DNA of 64,000 nt from positions 186,001 to 250,000 of the forward strand of contig CAWALL010000015.1 of NCBI GenBank assembly GCA_963782885.1, given 5' to 3'. The position numbers and the translations under genes were made by a program. This stretch comes from DATAOG01 sp963782885 (lineage in GTDB: Bacteria; Pseudomonadota; Alphaproteobacteria; Geminicoccales; Geminicoccaceae). Positions 1-6,923 of the stretch are shown piece after piece. The notes under the pieces are model-generated. The model saw only the letters and a program-made list of their open reading frames with translations, had not been told where the DNA came from and ran no database searches. Every line of letters starts with the position of its first letter. Position 1 is the stretch's first letter.

Positions 1-439
1 CGAACGGCTGCCGGAGCAGCCAGGCGGTCCAGTCCTGCGTGGAGCTGTCGCCGCCGCCGCCGAGGCTGGACCCCCAACCGAAGATCAGGCTGAGCGCGAA
101 GAGCGCCAGCAGGCTGTGGGTGATCGCGCTGACGACCAGAGCGCCCCGAATCGCCAGGCCCTTGGCACCGGTGCCATGGCGGTCGGTGTCCATGACCGCC
201 TGCACCACACGCCAGATCGCGTAGCCGACCAGGCCCACGGCGACCAGCGCCAGCAGGGCTTCGCCGAACGGCTGCTCGAGGATGGTGCGCAGCGCGCCCT
301 TGCTGTCGGTCGTCTGACCACCGCCGCCGAGCGCCGCCAGCACCGCCAGACCGCCGACGATCAGATAGACCACGCCGCGTGCGGCGTAACCGCTACGCGC
401 GACCCAGACGACGTGTCCCGCTCCGGACCGCGCTGCCAT
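1..439 (-). CDS. DUF1206 integral membrane protein (3' end beyond window)
   Basis: The gene starts with ATG at 439 and stays open to the left edge, so its C-terminus is missing. The 146 visible residues hold an N-terminal stretch with a YAARGVVYLIVGGLAVL-type hydrophobic segment. Further membrane segments lie near residues 55-70 (ALLALVAVGLVGYAIW) and 100-115 (ALVVSAITHSLLALFAL). The repeated pattern of glycine-rich helices, with RGxVYxxxG and a QPFG linker before the next helix, is what I associate with DUF1206, a family of membrane proteins of unknown function made of repeated two-helix units. A second QPF motif appears just before the edge and would begin the next repeat. Its function is unknown. 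Confidence 0.8.
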   Translation of the reverse strand, partial: MAARSGAGHVVWVARSGYAARGVVYLIVGGLAVLAALGGGGQTTDSKGALRTILEQPFGEALLALVAVGLVGYAIWRVVQAVMDTDRHGTGAKGLAIRGALVVSAITHSLLALFALSLIFGWGSSLGGGGDSSTQDWTAWLLRQPF

Positions 440-515
440 GTCCCGCCCCCGTGATGGTCATGTGGCGAAACAACGCCGGTCCGTGCGACAATGTTCCCGT
501 CCCGGCCTCCTGACC

Positions 516-989
516 TCACTCCCAGCCGACCGGGTCGTAGCCACGCTCGCGCAGGCAGTGGTCGACGAAGTTGCGATAGGCCGGGCTGGGGCCGCCGCCA
601 CCGCTGAACATCGAGCGCAGCAGGCCGGCGGTGGCACCGGTCGCCGCCCCGACCGCCGCCCCGGTGCCGGCGTTGCCCAGGATTGCGCCGCCGACCGCAC
701 CGGTCGCGCCGCCGAGCGCGCCGCCCGCTGCCGTACTGCCGGCCGCCTGCCGGGCCTTGCCCGAGCCGCCCGAGGCACCGGCATTGGCGGCCAGCTCGCG
801 ACACTCGGCGATGTCCTGATCGGCCTGCGCCTGGCCGACCGCCTGCAGCCGGTCATTCGGATAGAGGATCGGCTTCAGCCCCGAGGCGCAGCCCGCCAGC
901 GCCACGGCCCCGAGCAGGGCCAGAGCTAACTGCCCGGACACTGGCATCCGCGTGCGGCAAAGGTCGGATATGATCGCGGAGTCCGCCAT
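516..989 (-). CDS. Glycine-zipper outer-membrane lipoprotein
   Basis: This small protein carries a lipobox (LAGC) behind a hydrophobic segment, so it is probably lipid-modified and sent to the outer membrane. Residues after about 60 form a glycine/alanine-rich double helix typical of glycine-zipper proteins (repeats of GGAxGGATGAVGGA type). The C-terminal part is PAYRNFVDHCLRERGYDP, a pattern seen in many short alphaproteobacterial lipoproteins. Three starts are possible: TTG at 1004, ATG at 989 (used here) and ATG at 947. The last gives the most conventional signal peptide, but none has a clear Shine-Dalgarno sequence. No specific function can be assigned. Confidence 0.75.
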   Translation of the reverse strand: MADSAIISDLCRTRMPVSGQLALALLGAVALAGCASGLKPILYPNDRLQAVGQAQADQDIAECRELAANAGASGGSGKARQAAGSTAAGGALGGATGAVGGAILGNAGTGAAVGAATGATAGLLRSMFSGGGGPSPAYRNFVDHCLRERGYDPVGWE

Positions 990-1076
990 GGGTTCCCAAC
1001 TCAAGCCTGTTACTATGACGATAGGTTCCGAGACGCGCCGGGCGAGCCAAATCTGGTCTGGAGCCCGGGGGCAGGG

Positions 1077-1343
1077 TCAGCGAGAGACGTCGCGGCGATG
1101 TTCAACCCTGACAAGGGCTATGACCCGCCGCTCATCCTCGAGCAGGCAAATGAGCCGGTAGTCGCCAACTCGGTAACGCCAAAATCCGGCCAGCACACCA
1201 TGGAGCGCCTTGCCGAGCTGGCGTGGATCCTCACTCGCGGCGATCCGGAAGTTCAGGAATTGAAGAACGCGGCGTCGGACAGTCTTGTCGAGCCGATTGA
1301 GCTGGCGAATGGCGTCCTGTTCGAATTCAATCGTCCAGTCCAA
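1077..1343 (-). CDS. relE: RelE/ParE-type toxin
   Basis: This is an 88-residue protein with the RelE fold pattern. The N-terminus (WTIEFEQDAIRQLNRLD) is followed by a basic helix (VRRRVLQFL), then GVLAGFWRYRVGDYRLIC and a C-terminal strand ending in RVEHRRDV. RelE proteins cut mRNA in the ribosome, and this one keeps the conserved WRYRVGDYR block and the basic C-terminal H-R-R. It overlaps the upstream antitoxin gene by 15 bp, so the two are translationally coupled. The start is TTG. The ParE branch (gyrase poison) is a less likely alternative, because GFWRYRVGDYR is typical of RelE. Confidence 0.85.
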   Translation of the reverse strand: MDWTIEFEQDAIRQLNRLDKTVRRRVLQFLNFRIAASEDPRQLGKALHGVLAGFWRYRVGDYRLICLLEDERRVIALVRVEHRRDVSR

Positions 1344-1557
1344 GAGCTCGCTTCGCCTCCGCCAGGCTCAGCCTCGGCTCGCGCTTCTCGAGCGTCGCGA
1401 CCGCGCGCAGATAATCGGCGCGATCCTCCATGAACTCGATGATGGCCTGCCTGGCATAGTAGCTCTTGCTCCGCCCGGTCTCCCGGGCCAGCTCGTCGAG
1501 CTCGTCGGCCAGCTCCTTCGGCAGCCTCACCGCGAGCGTCGCCTCGGACATTGCCAT
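1327..1557 (-). CDS. relB: RelB-like ribbon-helix-helix antitoxin
   Basis: About 76 residues beginning with a ribbon-helix-helix DNA-binding segment (ATLAVRLPKELADELDELARETGRSKSYYARQAI), as in CopG/RelB antitoxins. The acidic C-terminal tail (YLRAVATLEKREPRLSLAEAKRALGL) would wrap the toxin. It lies directly upstream of the RelE-type gene and overlaps it. Starts at GTG 1560, ATG 1557 and ATG 1551 are all possible; the family usually begins close to the first strand, which favours an ATG. A promoter with a palindrome in its spacer lies just upstream and is the obvious site for autorepression. Confidence 0.85.
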   Translation of the reverse strand: MAMSEATLAVRLPKELADELDELARETGRSKSYYARQAIIEFMEDRADYLRAVATLEKREPRLSLAEAKRALGLDD

Positions 1558-1588
1558 CACGCAGGTCTTCTGTCAAACATGTATTACA

Positions 1589-1617
1589 CAAATAGGACCA
1601 TTGGTCCGCTCAGTCAA
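1589..1617 (-). promoter_or_regulatory. relBE promoter with palindromic operator in the spacer
   Basis: On the minus strand there is a -35 box TTGACT (1617-1612), a 17-bp spacer and a -10 box TATTTG (1594-1589), placed upstream of the antitoxin start. The spacer contains a perfect 13-bp palindrome, GGACCA-N-TGGTCC (1595-1607). A ribbon-helix-helix antitoxin bound there would block polymerase, which is the usual autoregulation of such operons. That step is inference. Confidence 0.65.
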
Positions 1618-1627
1618 CACCTATTGC

Positions 1628-1966
1628 CTACTTCTTCCGCCACTGGCCGTCGGCGCCCAGGACGTACTGGCCCTTGGGCGTGCGCTCGATCAGCTTCTGA
1701 CCCGCGATCTTGGCCACGGCGTCGGTCGGCGTGCCCTGCTTCTTGGCGATCTCGGCGTATTTCGCGAGGCGCTCGGCGTTGATCCGATCGACCATGGCGC
1801 GCAGGTCGGCCGAGGGATTGGCGTCGACCACGCCGAGAAAGCCATCGATCTTCTCGCCGACCTGGCCGGCCGCCTTGGCCTCGTCGAGCGAGGCCGCGAG
1901 CGCCGGCCCCGCCAGCAGGCCAAGTGATAAGACGACGATCGCAACGGTGCGCAGAACCGGGACCAT
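1628..1966 (-). CDS. ydbL: YdbL family periplasmic protein (DUF1318)
   Basis: A 112-residue protein with a cleavable signal peptide (LRTVAIVVLSLGLLAGPALA, cut after residue 24 or 25). The mature part matches DUF1318: SLDEAKAAGQVGEKIDGFLGVV near the start, then INAERLAKYAEIAKKQGT and VAKIAGQKLIERTPKGQYV. In Enterobacteria ydbL is the last gene of ydbH-ynbE-ydbL. The product is a periplasmic protein thought to assist assembly of the YdbH-YnbE bridge across the periplasm. Here the order and strand are the same: it follows ynbE after 11 bp and ydbH lies upstream. Confidence is high for family and operon; the chaperone role is taken from the known system. Confidence 0.9.
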   Translation of the reverse strand: MVPVLRTVAIVVLSLGLLAGPALAASLDEAKAAGQVGEKIDGFLGVVDANPSADLRAMVDRINAERLAKYAEIAKKQGTPTDAVAKIAGQKLIERTPKGQYVLGADGQWRKK

Positions 1967-1977
1967 GGGCAGAGCTC

Positions 1978-2214
1978 CTAGAACAGGTTCGGGTTGTCCT
2001 CGAGCAGATCCTCGACGTCCTTCTCGACCTTGACCCGCACCTCCTGCTCGATCTTGACGTTGAGATTGATCACGATCGGGTCCTTGGGCGCCTGGACCTC
2101 CACGGTGTGGTGGGTGCAGCCGGTCACCGCCGGCGCCAGCGCAAGCAGCAGCGCGCTAAGGCTTAAAGCCCCGCATCTGCTCGCGGATGCGCTCGGGGAT
2201 CTGGTAGGTGGCAA
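1978..2214 (-). CDS. ynbE: YnbE-like outer-membrane lipoprotein
   Basis: The C-terminal 45 residues (from the lipobox VTGC through VQAPKDPIVINLNVKIEQ to DVEDLLEDNPNLF) are unmistakable YnbE. It is the outer-membrane lipoprotein partner that extends the beta-groove of YdbH so lipids can cross the periplasm. No ATG or GTG lies close before the hydrophobic segment (GALSLSALLLALAPAV). The nearest usable start in frame is TTG at 2214, inside the 3' end of ydbH, giving 78 residues and a 59-bp overlap. A shorter product from a rarer start (CTG or TTA region) is possible. Translation is almost certainly coupled to ydbH. Confidence 0.8.
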   Translation of the reverse strand: MPPTRSPSASASRCGALSLSALLLALAPAVTGCTHHTVEVQAPKDPIVINLNVKIEQEVRVKVEKDVEDLLEDNPNLF

Positions 2215-4825
2215 GGCCGCTGCGCAGGATGTTGCCGAGCTCGCCCTCGAGGTTGAGATTGAACTCGATCGGATAGCCGCCGTAGAGTTCCGGGTTGGCG
2301 CCCCGGACGTGGAGCTTGATGTCCATCTTGGCGTCGGTCCGGCCATCGAGCGTGATCCTGAGCGCCTCATAGTGAAAGTTCTCCAAGGCCTGCAGCAACA
2401 AGGTGACGTTCGCGCCGCGGGCCTGCAAGGCGGCGGGCGGCTCGGCCGGCCGGTAGCGGAGCCGGCCCGGCCGGTCGGTCTCGAGCTCGCCGCCCTCGAT
2501 CACCGCGACGCCGCCCTTGATGCGGACCGGCAGCGAGCCGTGAACCTTGCCTTCGCCGCTGAGGCCGTCGAGGCGCGTCAGCGCGAACAGCTGACCGAGA
2601 TCGAGCCCTTCCGCCGTCAGAGTGACCCTTATATCAGAGGCCGCTGAACCAACCCTGAACGGCTGGGCGCGGACCGTACCGCCGGCCAGGCGCCAGCGCA
2701 GCTGGTCGACCGCGAGGGTCTGATCCGGGTCGACCCGAAAGCCGATCAGCCCGTCGGTCAACGGCAGGCCAAGATCGAGCCGGCCGATCGCGAGCTGCTG
2801 TCCGGGCGGCGTGGCGGGCGGCCACAGCCGGTCGACGTGCAGGACACCGTTGACCTGCTCGAAGCGCGCGGGTCCGGCGGTGAAGCCGAAGCTGTCCAGG
2901 AGCAGAGCCAGGTCGGCCGCGATCTGATCGCCCGTGCCCCAGGCGAGCGTGCCATCGAGCGCCAGCTTGCCGGTGACGTCCTGAAGCTGCTCGCCCACCA
3001 CCGGCGCCAGCTGGCGCGGCTGCAGCTTGCCGCGCGCAAAGCTGAGCGGCGAGAGCTTGAGCTCGGCCTGGCCCCGGCCCCGCGCGAGGTCATGGCGACC
3101 CTGCAGGGCGAGCACGAGATCATCGGCCGGCCGGCTGATCCGGGCCTCGAAATCGACCTGCGTGCCCTTCGGCCGGAGCGTGCCGTCGAGCGTCAGAGGC
3201 GCGAACCAGGCGGGCTTGCCGCCCTGGCTGATGCTCGCGACCGTGATCGGGATCGTCTGGCCGGGCGTCAGGCCTGCCGGCGTCAGCGCCAGCTCGGTCG
3301 CGATCCCCTCAGCGGCGATCTGCTGGTCCGGCAGCTGCAGTTGGCTGTTGGCAACCTTGATCTTTGCGCTCTCGAGACCGTTCTGGTCGCCGCTCGCCGC
3401 GAGGTTCAGATCGGCGAGTTGAGCGCGGGCCTTGAGCGCCGCTGCGGTCAGGTCGAACGCTTCGCCCTTGGCGCGCAAGGCCTGCCGCCAGGCGATCGCG
3501 CCGTCCGCTTCGAAGCTGATGACCAAGAGCGGCGGATTGCCGGGCTCGAGCCGGAAGGCGAGCGGGCCCGCGCGGCCGCGCTCCTGCCAGGTCAGCCGAT
3601 CGGCCGCGAGGCGGCCAGGCGCGCTCGCCGAGAGCGTCAGCCGGTCGTCCGCGAAGCGGAGCGCGAGCTTCTGGCTGAGAGCGGCACCCGTGAGCGCGAT
3701 CTCGGGCACGGGCTTGCCACCGCCCTCGAGCTCCAGATCCGCGATCCCCTGCCAGCGATCGAGGCCGCCCTGCGCCTGCAGAGCGAGCCGGCCGCTCGCA
3801 AGCTCGAGATCCCGCCAGTGGATCTTTTCCAGGCTCAGCTTTGCGGTTCCGCTGCCGCTCTCGAACCCACGCCCGGCATCGGTCCGCAGCGTCGCGTCCA
3901 CATCGGCGCCAGCCCGTGCCTGGCCGGCCGCGAGCTCCAGCCCGCCCGCGACCGTGAACGCCGCAGCGGCAGGATCGAGCGGACCGGTCAGCCGGACCGG
4001 CCCGGGCTGGACGCCAAGGCCGATCCGCCAAGGGGCCGGCAGCACCTCCTCGAGGTCCGCGAGCCGGGGCGAGAGAGACCCGACGTTGATCTCCGCCGAA
4101 CCGATGCGGGCCTCGAGCCGGCCGTCGGCGGCCTCGAAGGTCAGCTTGCCCCGGCCATCGATCCCCGAACCCAGGCCGGGGAGCGCCAGGTGCTCGGCCG
4201 TGAGATCGAGGTGGCCCTGGGCGCTGACCGCGCCGAGCGTGACGTCCGCGACCAGCGGCAGGTGGCCGTGCAGTTCGAGATCGGCGTCGAGGCGGCCGGC
4301 ATCGTCGACGAGTTCCCCGCCCGCGACGCTGAGGCTGAACTCGGCTTCCGCGCGGCCGGGGCGCAGCTCGGCCGCCAGCGGCAGCCTGAGCTCGCCCCAG
4401 GGGGTCTCGAGCTGGACTTCGGCGCGCCGCAGCACCACCTGCTCCGGCCAGGCGGGCAGGCCGGGGCCGCCACCGCCGCCCGCACCCGGTTGCAGGCCGG
4501 CGAGCTCGACCCGGCCGTCGACGACCCGGCCCTGCAGCTCCAGGCCTTCGGCCTCGATGCTGGCGATCCGTCCGCGCAAGAGGTCGCGCAGTCGATAATG
4601 GATCTGTAAGTGTTCGAGCCGATCACTGGGCGGCGGCCCGATGCGCAGGCCGGTGAGCTCGAGGGTGGACGTCCCGACCCGCAGGTCGTCGAACGCCACC
4701 GCATCGATCCCGGCCACCCGCAGGCCGGCGCGCAGCAGAGGCCCGGGAAACCAGAGCAGGGCGCCGATCGTGCCGGCGATCAGCAGAACGAAGATCAGCA
4801 GGCCGGCGGCGAGGGCGCGGATCAC
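2156..4825 (-). CDS. ydbH: YdbH-type AsmA-like intermembrane lipid-transport protein
   Basis: An 889-residue protein with one N-terminal membrane helix (residues 5-27, ending LLWFPG) followed by a long periplasmic body of alternating strands with recurrent LDLxLPLxDG and LxLxAxGLDLGQL motifs. This is the AsmA-like/YdbH architecture: an inner-membrane anchored groove that spans the periplasm and moves phospholipids to the outer membrane, redundantly with TamB and YhdP in E. coli. The C-terminal region (YEALRITLDGRTDAKMDIKL then GGYPIEFNLNLEGELGNILRSGL) is the most conserved part of the family. The gene is followed by ynbE (overlapping) and ydbL, exactly the enterobacterial order. Confidence 0.9.
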   Translation of the reverse strand: MIRALAAGLLIFVLLIAGTIGALLWFPGPLLRAGLRVAGIDAVAFDDLRVGTSTLELTGLRIGPPPSDRLEHLQIHYRLRDLLRGRIASIEAEGLELQGRVVDGRVELAGLQPGAGGGGGPGLPAWPEQVVLRRAEVQLETPWGELRLPLAAELRPGRAEAEFSLSVAGGELVDDAGRLDADLELHGHLPLVADVTLGAVSAQGHLDLTAEHLALPGLGSGIDGRGKLTFEAADGRLEARIGSAEINVGSLSPRLADLEEVLPAPWRIGLGVQPGPVRLTGPLDPAAAAFTVAGGLELAAGQARAGADVDATLRTDAGRGFESGSGTAKLSLEKIHWRDLELASGRLALQAQGGLDRWQGIADLELEGGGKPVPEIALTGAALSQKLALRFADDRLTLSASAPGRLAADRLTWQERGRAGPLAFRLEPGNPPLLVISFEADGAIAWRQALRAKGEAFDLTAAALKARAQLADLNLAASGDQNGLESAKIKVANSQLQLPDQQIAAEGIATELALTPAGLTPGQTIPITVASISQGGKPAWFAPLTLDGTLRPKGTQVDFEARISRPADDLVLALQGRHDLARGRGQAELKLSPLSFARGKLQPRQLAPVVGEQLQDVTGKLALDGTLAWGTGDQIAADLALLLDSFGFTAGPARFEQVNGVLHVDRLWPPATPPGQQLAIGRLDLGLPLTDGLIGFRVDPDQTLAVDQLRWRLAGGTVRAQPFRVGSAASDIRVTLTAEGLDLGQLFALTRLDGLSGEGKVHGSLPVRIKGGVAVIEGGELETDRPGRLRYRPAEPPAALQARGANVTLLLQALENFHYEALRITLDGRTDAKMDIKLHVRGANPELYGGYPIEFNLNLEGELGNILRSGLATYQIPERIREQMRGFKP

Positions 4826-4906
4826 CGGCAGCTCGCGGCGGGCAACGATGGGAGCGAGAGGGACCGCAGTGACATTTGCCTTATGTCAATCTGTTACGCC
4901 TATATC

Positions 4907-4936
4907 TTGACAGACGACAGCAAGTTTGCCTAGCTT
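4907..4936 (+). promoter_or_regulatory. Candidate sigma70-type promoter for the SYLF gene
   Basis: A perfect -35 TTGACA (4907-4912) is followed after 18 bp by TAGCTT (4931-4936), 72 bp before the SYLF start codon. The same -10 hexamer with an 18-bp spacer is seen at the vapB promoter (57541-57570), which supports the reading. Confidence 0.45.
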
Positions 4937-5007
4937 GCGCGCACCGACGCCTCGGCCAACTCGGCCGGAACCCGTTCGGGCACGCAGCGAGCAGAAGGAA
5001 CAGGAGC

Positions 5008-5697
5008 ATGATCGGACCGGCCAAGCGCATCCTGGCGGTGCTGGCTCTGACGCTGATGGCCGTGGTGGGGCCAGCCGCGCAGGCCAAGACCGATGGTCAG
5101 CAACGCGTCGTCGAACGCGCGCGGCTGGCGCTCGACGCCTTCCTGGACGACCCGAATTTCGGGCAGATGCCGGTCTATGTCCAGAACGCCTATGCCGTGC
5201 TGATCGTGCCCGACCTGCTCAAAGGCGGCTTCCTGTTCGGCGCCGAGTACGGTATCGGCATCCTCCTGGTGCGCGACCCGCAGACCGGCGCCTGGGGTCA
5301 GCCGGCGTTCTATTCGCTCTATGGCGGCAGCTTCGGCCTTCAGTTCGGCGGCCAGAGCTCCGATGTCGTGTTCACGATCATGAACCGGGGCGCGGTCGAC
5401 CGCCTGCTCGACCACGGCATCAAGCTCGGCGCCGATGCCGGCGTCGCGGCAGGTCGCCTGGGAGGATCCGTCGGCGCCGCGACCACGACCCATCTCGGCG
5501 AGGACATCTACGTCTTCGCCAAGAGCAAGGGCCTGTTCGGCGGCTTCTGGCTGGACGGCACCTACCTCCAGCCCAATGACGAGTGGAACCGCGCCTACTA
5601 TGGCCACCCGATCGATGCGCGCCAGATCGTCCGCGAGACGACCGTCGTGGCGAGCGCCGAGGTCGACGCGCTGCACCAGTCCCTGACCCGCTTCTGA
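5008..5697 (+). CDS. Secreted SYLF-domain (Ysc84/DUF500) lipid-binding protein
   Basis: 229 residues from ATG 5008, which has a good ribosome-binding site (aaggaacaggagc). Residues 1-23 are a signal peptide ending AQA. The rest is one SYLF domain: an N-terminal helix (QRVVERARLALDAFLDD), then YVQNAYAVLIVPDLLKGGFLFGAEYGIG, the GGSFGLQFGGQSSDVVF core and a C-terminal GEDIYVFAKSKGLFGGFWLDG. SYLF domains bind phosphoinositides in eukaryotes. The bacterial secreted members are thought to bind membranes or lipids, but their job is unknown. The next sequence downstream is a decayed GlsB-type gene. Confidence 0.85.
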   Translation: MIGPAKRILAVLALTLMAVVGPAAQAKTDGQQRVVERARLALDAFLDDPNFGQMPVYVQNAYAVLIVPDLLKGGFLFGAEYGIGILLVRDPQTGAWGQPAFYSLYGGSFGLQFGGQSSDVVFTIMNRGAVDRLLDHGIKLGADAGVAAGRLGGSVGAATTTHLGEDIYVFAKSKGLFGGFWLDGTYLQPNDEWNRAYYGHPIDARQIVRETTVVASAEVDALHQSLTRF

Positions 5698-5741
5698 GCG
5701 CCCTTGCTGGTCGTGGCCACGGCGGCATCGGCGCCGCGACG

Positions 5742-5997
5742 GTGAGTATCGTTCGGGTGGAGCTTCCTGGCCCGATCGTGATCGGTGGCATCGCCGGCTG
5801 GATATCGGGACCGTGGACCGCGGCGCCGGCTACGCGCTGGTGATCGACATCTGCTCGGGATCATCGGCGGCAAGCTCTCGGCGCTGCTCGGCCTGAAGGA
5901 CGGCTCGGCGATCCGCCTGGGCACTGGCCGTGGTCGGCGCGGTCATGCTCCCGCCCTGGTCAACCTGGCCGGGCGTTCGCCGGTTGACCGGGTCTGA
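5742..5997 (+). pseudogene. Frameshifted remnant of a GlsB/YeaQ/YmgE-family small membrane protein
   Basis: No single frame is open, but the three frames give consecutive pieces of one small membrane protein. First comes PIVIGGIAGWISG (stop at about 5843). In the next frame DRGAGYALVIDI follows, then LLGIIGGKLSALLGLKDGSA in another, and finally LALAVVGAVM with a change of frame again before ALVNLAG. Intact GlsB/YeaQ proteins read GLIAGW, then GxGxxxDIIxGIIGG, then GLLG and a final hydrophobic helix in one frame of about 80-95 codons. At least three indels are needed to restore it. It is therefore a decaying gene or an error-rich stretch. A GTG at 5742 may be the old start. Confidence 0.6.
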
Positions 5998-6205
5998 CCG
6001 CCGGCGCGGGCGCGAATCCAGCCGCTGGTCGGCCGGCGCTCGATGGTCCGGATGGCGAGCCGCCCGAGAGCCAGACCGGCCGGCGATGCGTGGCTGAACG
6101 GCAACCATTTCGACAGGTGATCGCCGCGTCACCGCGATCGGGTGCGAAACGACGCCCGCGGCATGACCGTTCGGTGATGCCGCGCTCGGCGGCGACGCCC
6201 GTGAT

Positions 6206-6500
6206 CGGTCGGCAGCAAACAACCAGTCATAGGGCTGTGTAGCGTTCCGCGGAGACGGGCCTCGCCACTCGCGCACCGGCCATCTACTGCGCGCCGCGCG
6301 GCGGGCTGCCGGCATAGCTGGCCGCCGGTATAGCTGGTGACCGGCACCCCAGCCGCGCAATTCCGTCGGCAGCAAACCGCCAGTCATGGAGCCGCATGAC
6401 GCTCCGCGAAGACGCGGCCCGCAACTCGCACCGACCATCTGCCGCGCGCCGCACGAGGGGCTGCCGGTGCAGCTGGTCGCCGGGACGGTTGACTGCCGGT
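6206..6500. repeat. Two imperfect direct copies, period about 157 bp
   Basis: The segment starting CGGCAGCAAACAACCAGTCAT near 6211 recurs starting CGGCAGCAAACCGCCAGTCAT near 6368. The similarity continues through CGTTCCGCGGAGACG versus CGCTCCGCGAAGACG and CATCTACTGCGCGCCGCGCG versus CATCTGCCGCGCGCCGCACG into GCTGCCGGxxxAGCTGG. The distance is 157 bp. The copies have diverged by substitutions and a few indels, so the duplication is not recent. Confidence 0.75.
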
Positions 6501-6559
6501 CTGACTGGCCCTCGGTACCGCTGGCCGCCGGTACCGGCCGGCCGCCGGTATCGCTGGCT
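6463..6559. repeat. 16-bp tandem repeat array (about six units)
   Basis: Units related to GCCGGTATCGCTGGCC start at 6463, 6479, 6495, 6511, 6527 and 6544, so the period is 16 bp with one 17-bp step. Two further units lie at 6308 and 6324 in the other copy of the 157-bp duplication. The units differ from each other at several positions. There are no unique spacers, so it is not a CRISPR. Confidence 0.7.
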
Positions 6560-6923
6560 GACGACAGCCCAGCCGAGCGACCCCGAGTCCTCGATCAGGA
6601 TTCTTACAAGGGCTGTTAACCAAACTTTACGGCGATGCCGTTAACCCTGTCTTCGCCTGGTCCATGTGACCGTGGCACTGCGCCCCACCAGGCTTGCTGT
6701 CGGCCGACGGATTCCCACGATCCCATGGACCATCGAGCACGGAAAGGCTAGGGGGGCTGATGGCTAAGGAAGAGTTAACGGAGGCCGTATCGGCGTGGCT
6801 GCCAATATGACCGACCGCAGGCGCGTCCTCCGACGCGCTTGGCCTGGGGCTTCTGGCCGGGAGTCGTCCCGGTCGGGGAGTTCCGGATGAAAGAGGCGTC
6901 GTCGCGACCGTCGGGCCGGGGCC

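Larger units (their letters stand above)
5998..6923 (+). other. Long non-coding interval with repeats
   Basis: Over 900 bp hold no credible protein. Short open frames here are rich in Arg, Ala and Pro and match no family pattern, and the 16-bp repeat period is not a multiple of three. The middle is occupied by the two repeat layers listed separately. The distal part (6560-6923) lies upstream of tcuA. It contains a TTAA-N7-TTAC element at 6616-6630 and another TTAACC nearby, but no convincing sigma70 promoter. Confidence 0.6.

Noticed and set aside
2837..4609. A long plus-strand frame opposite ydbH.
   Set aside because: It has no signal, domain or ribosome-binding site; ydbH and its operon partners explain the region.
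5830..6438. A minus-strand frame of about 200 codons over the repeat region.
   Set aside because: It has an Arg/Ala/Pro-rich composition with no family pattern, and it crosses the 16-bp repeats whose period is not a multiple of three.
6463..6559. A CRISPR array.
   Set aside because: The repeats are adjacent, 16 bp, degenerate, without unique spacers, and no cas gene is present.
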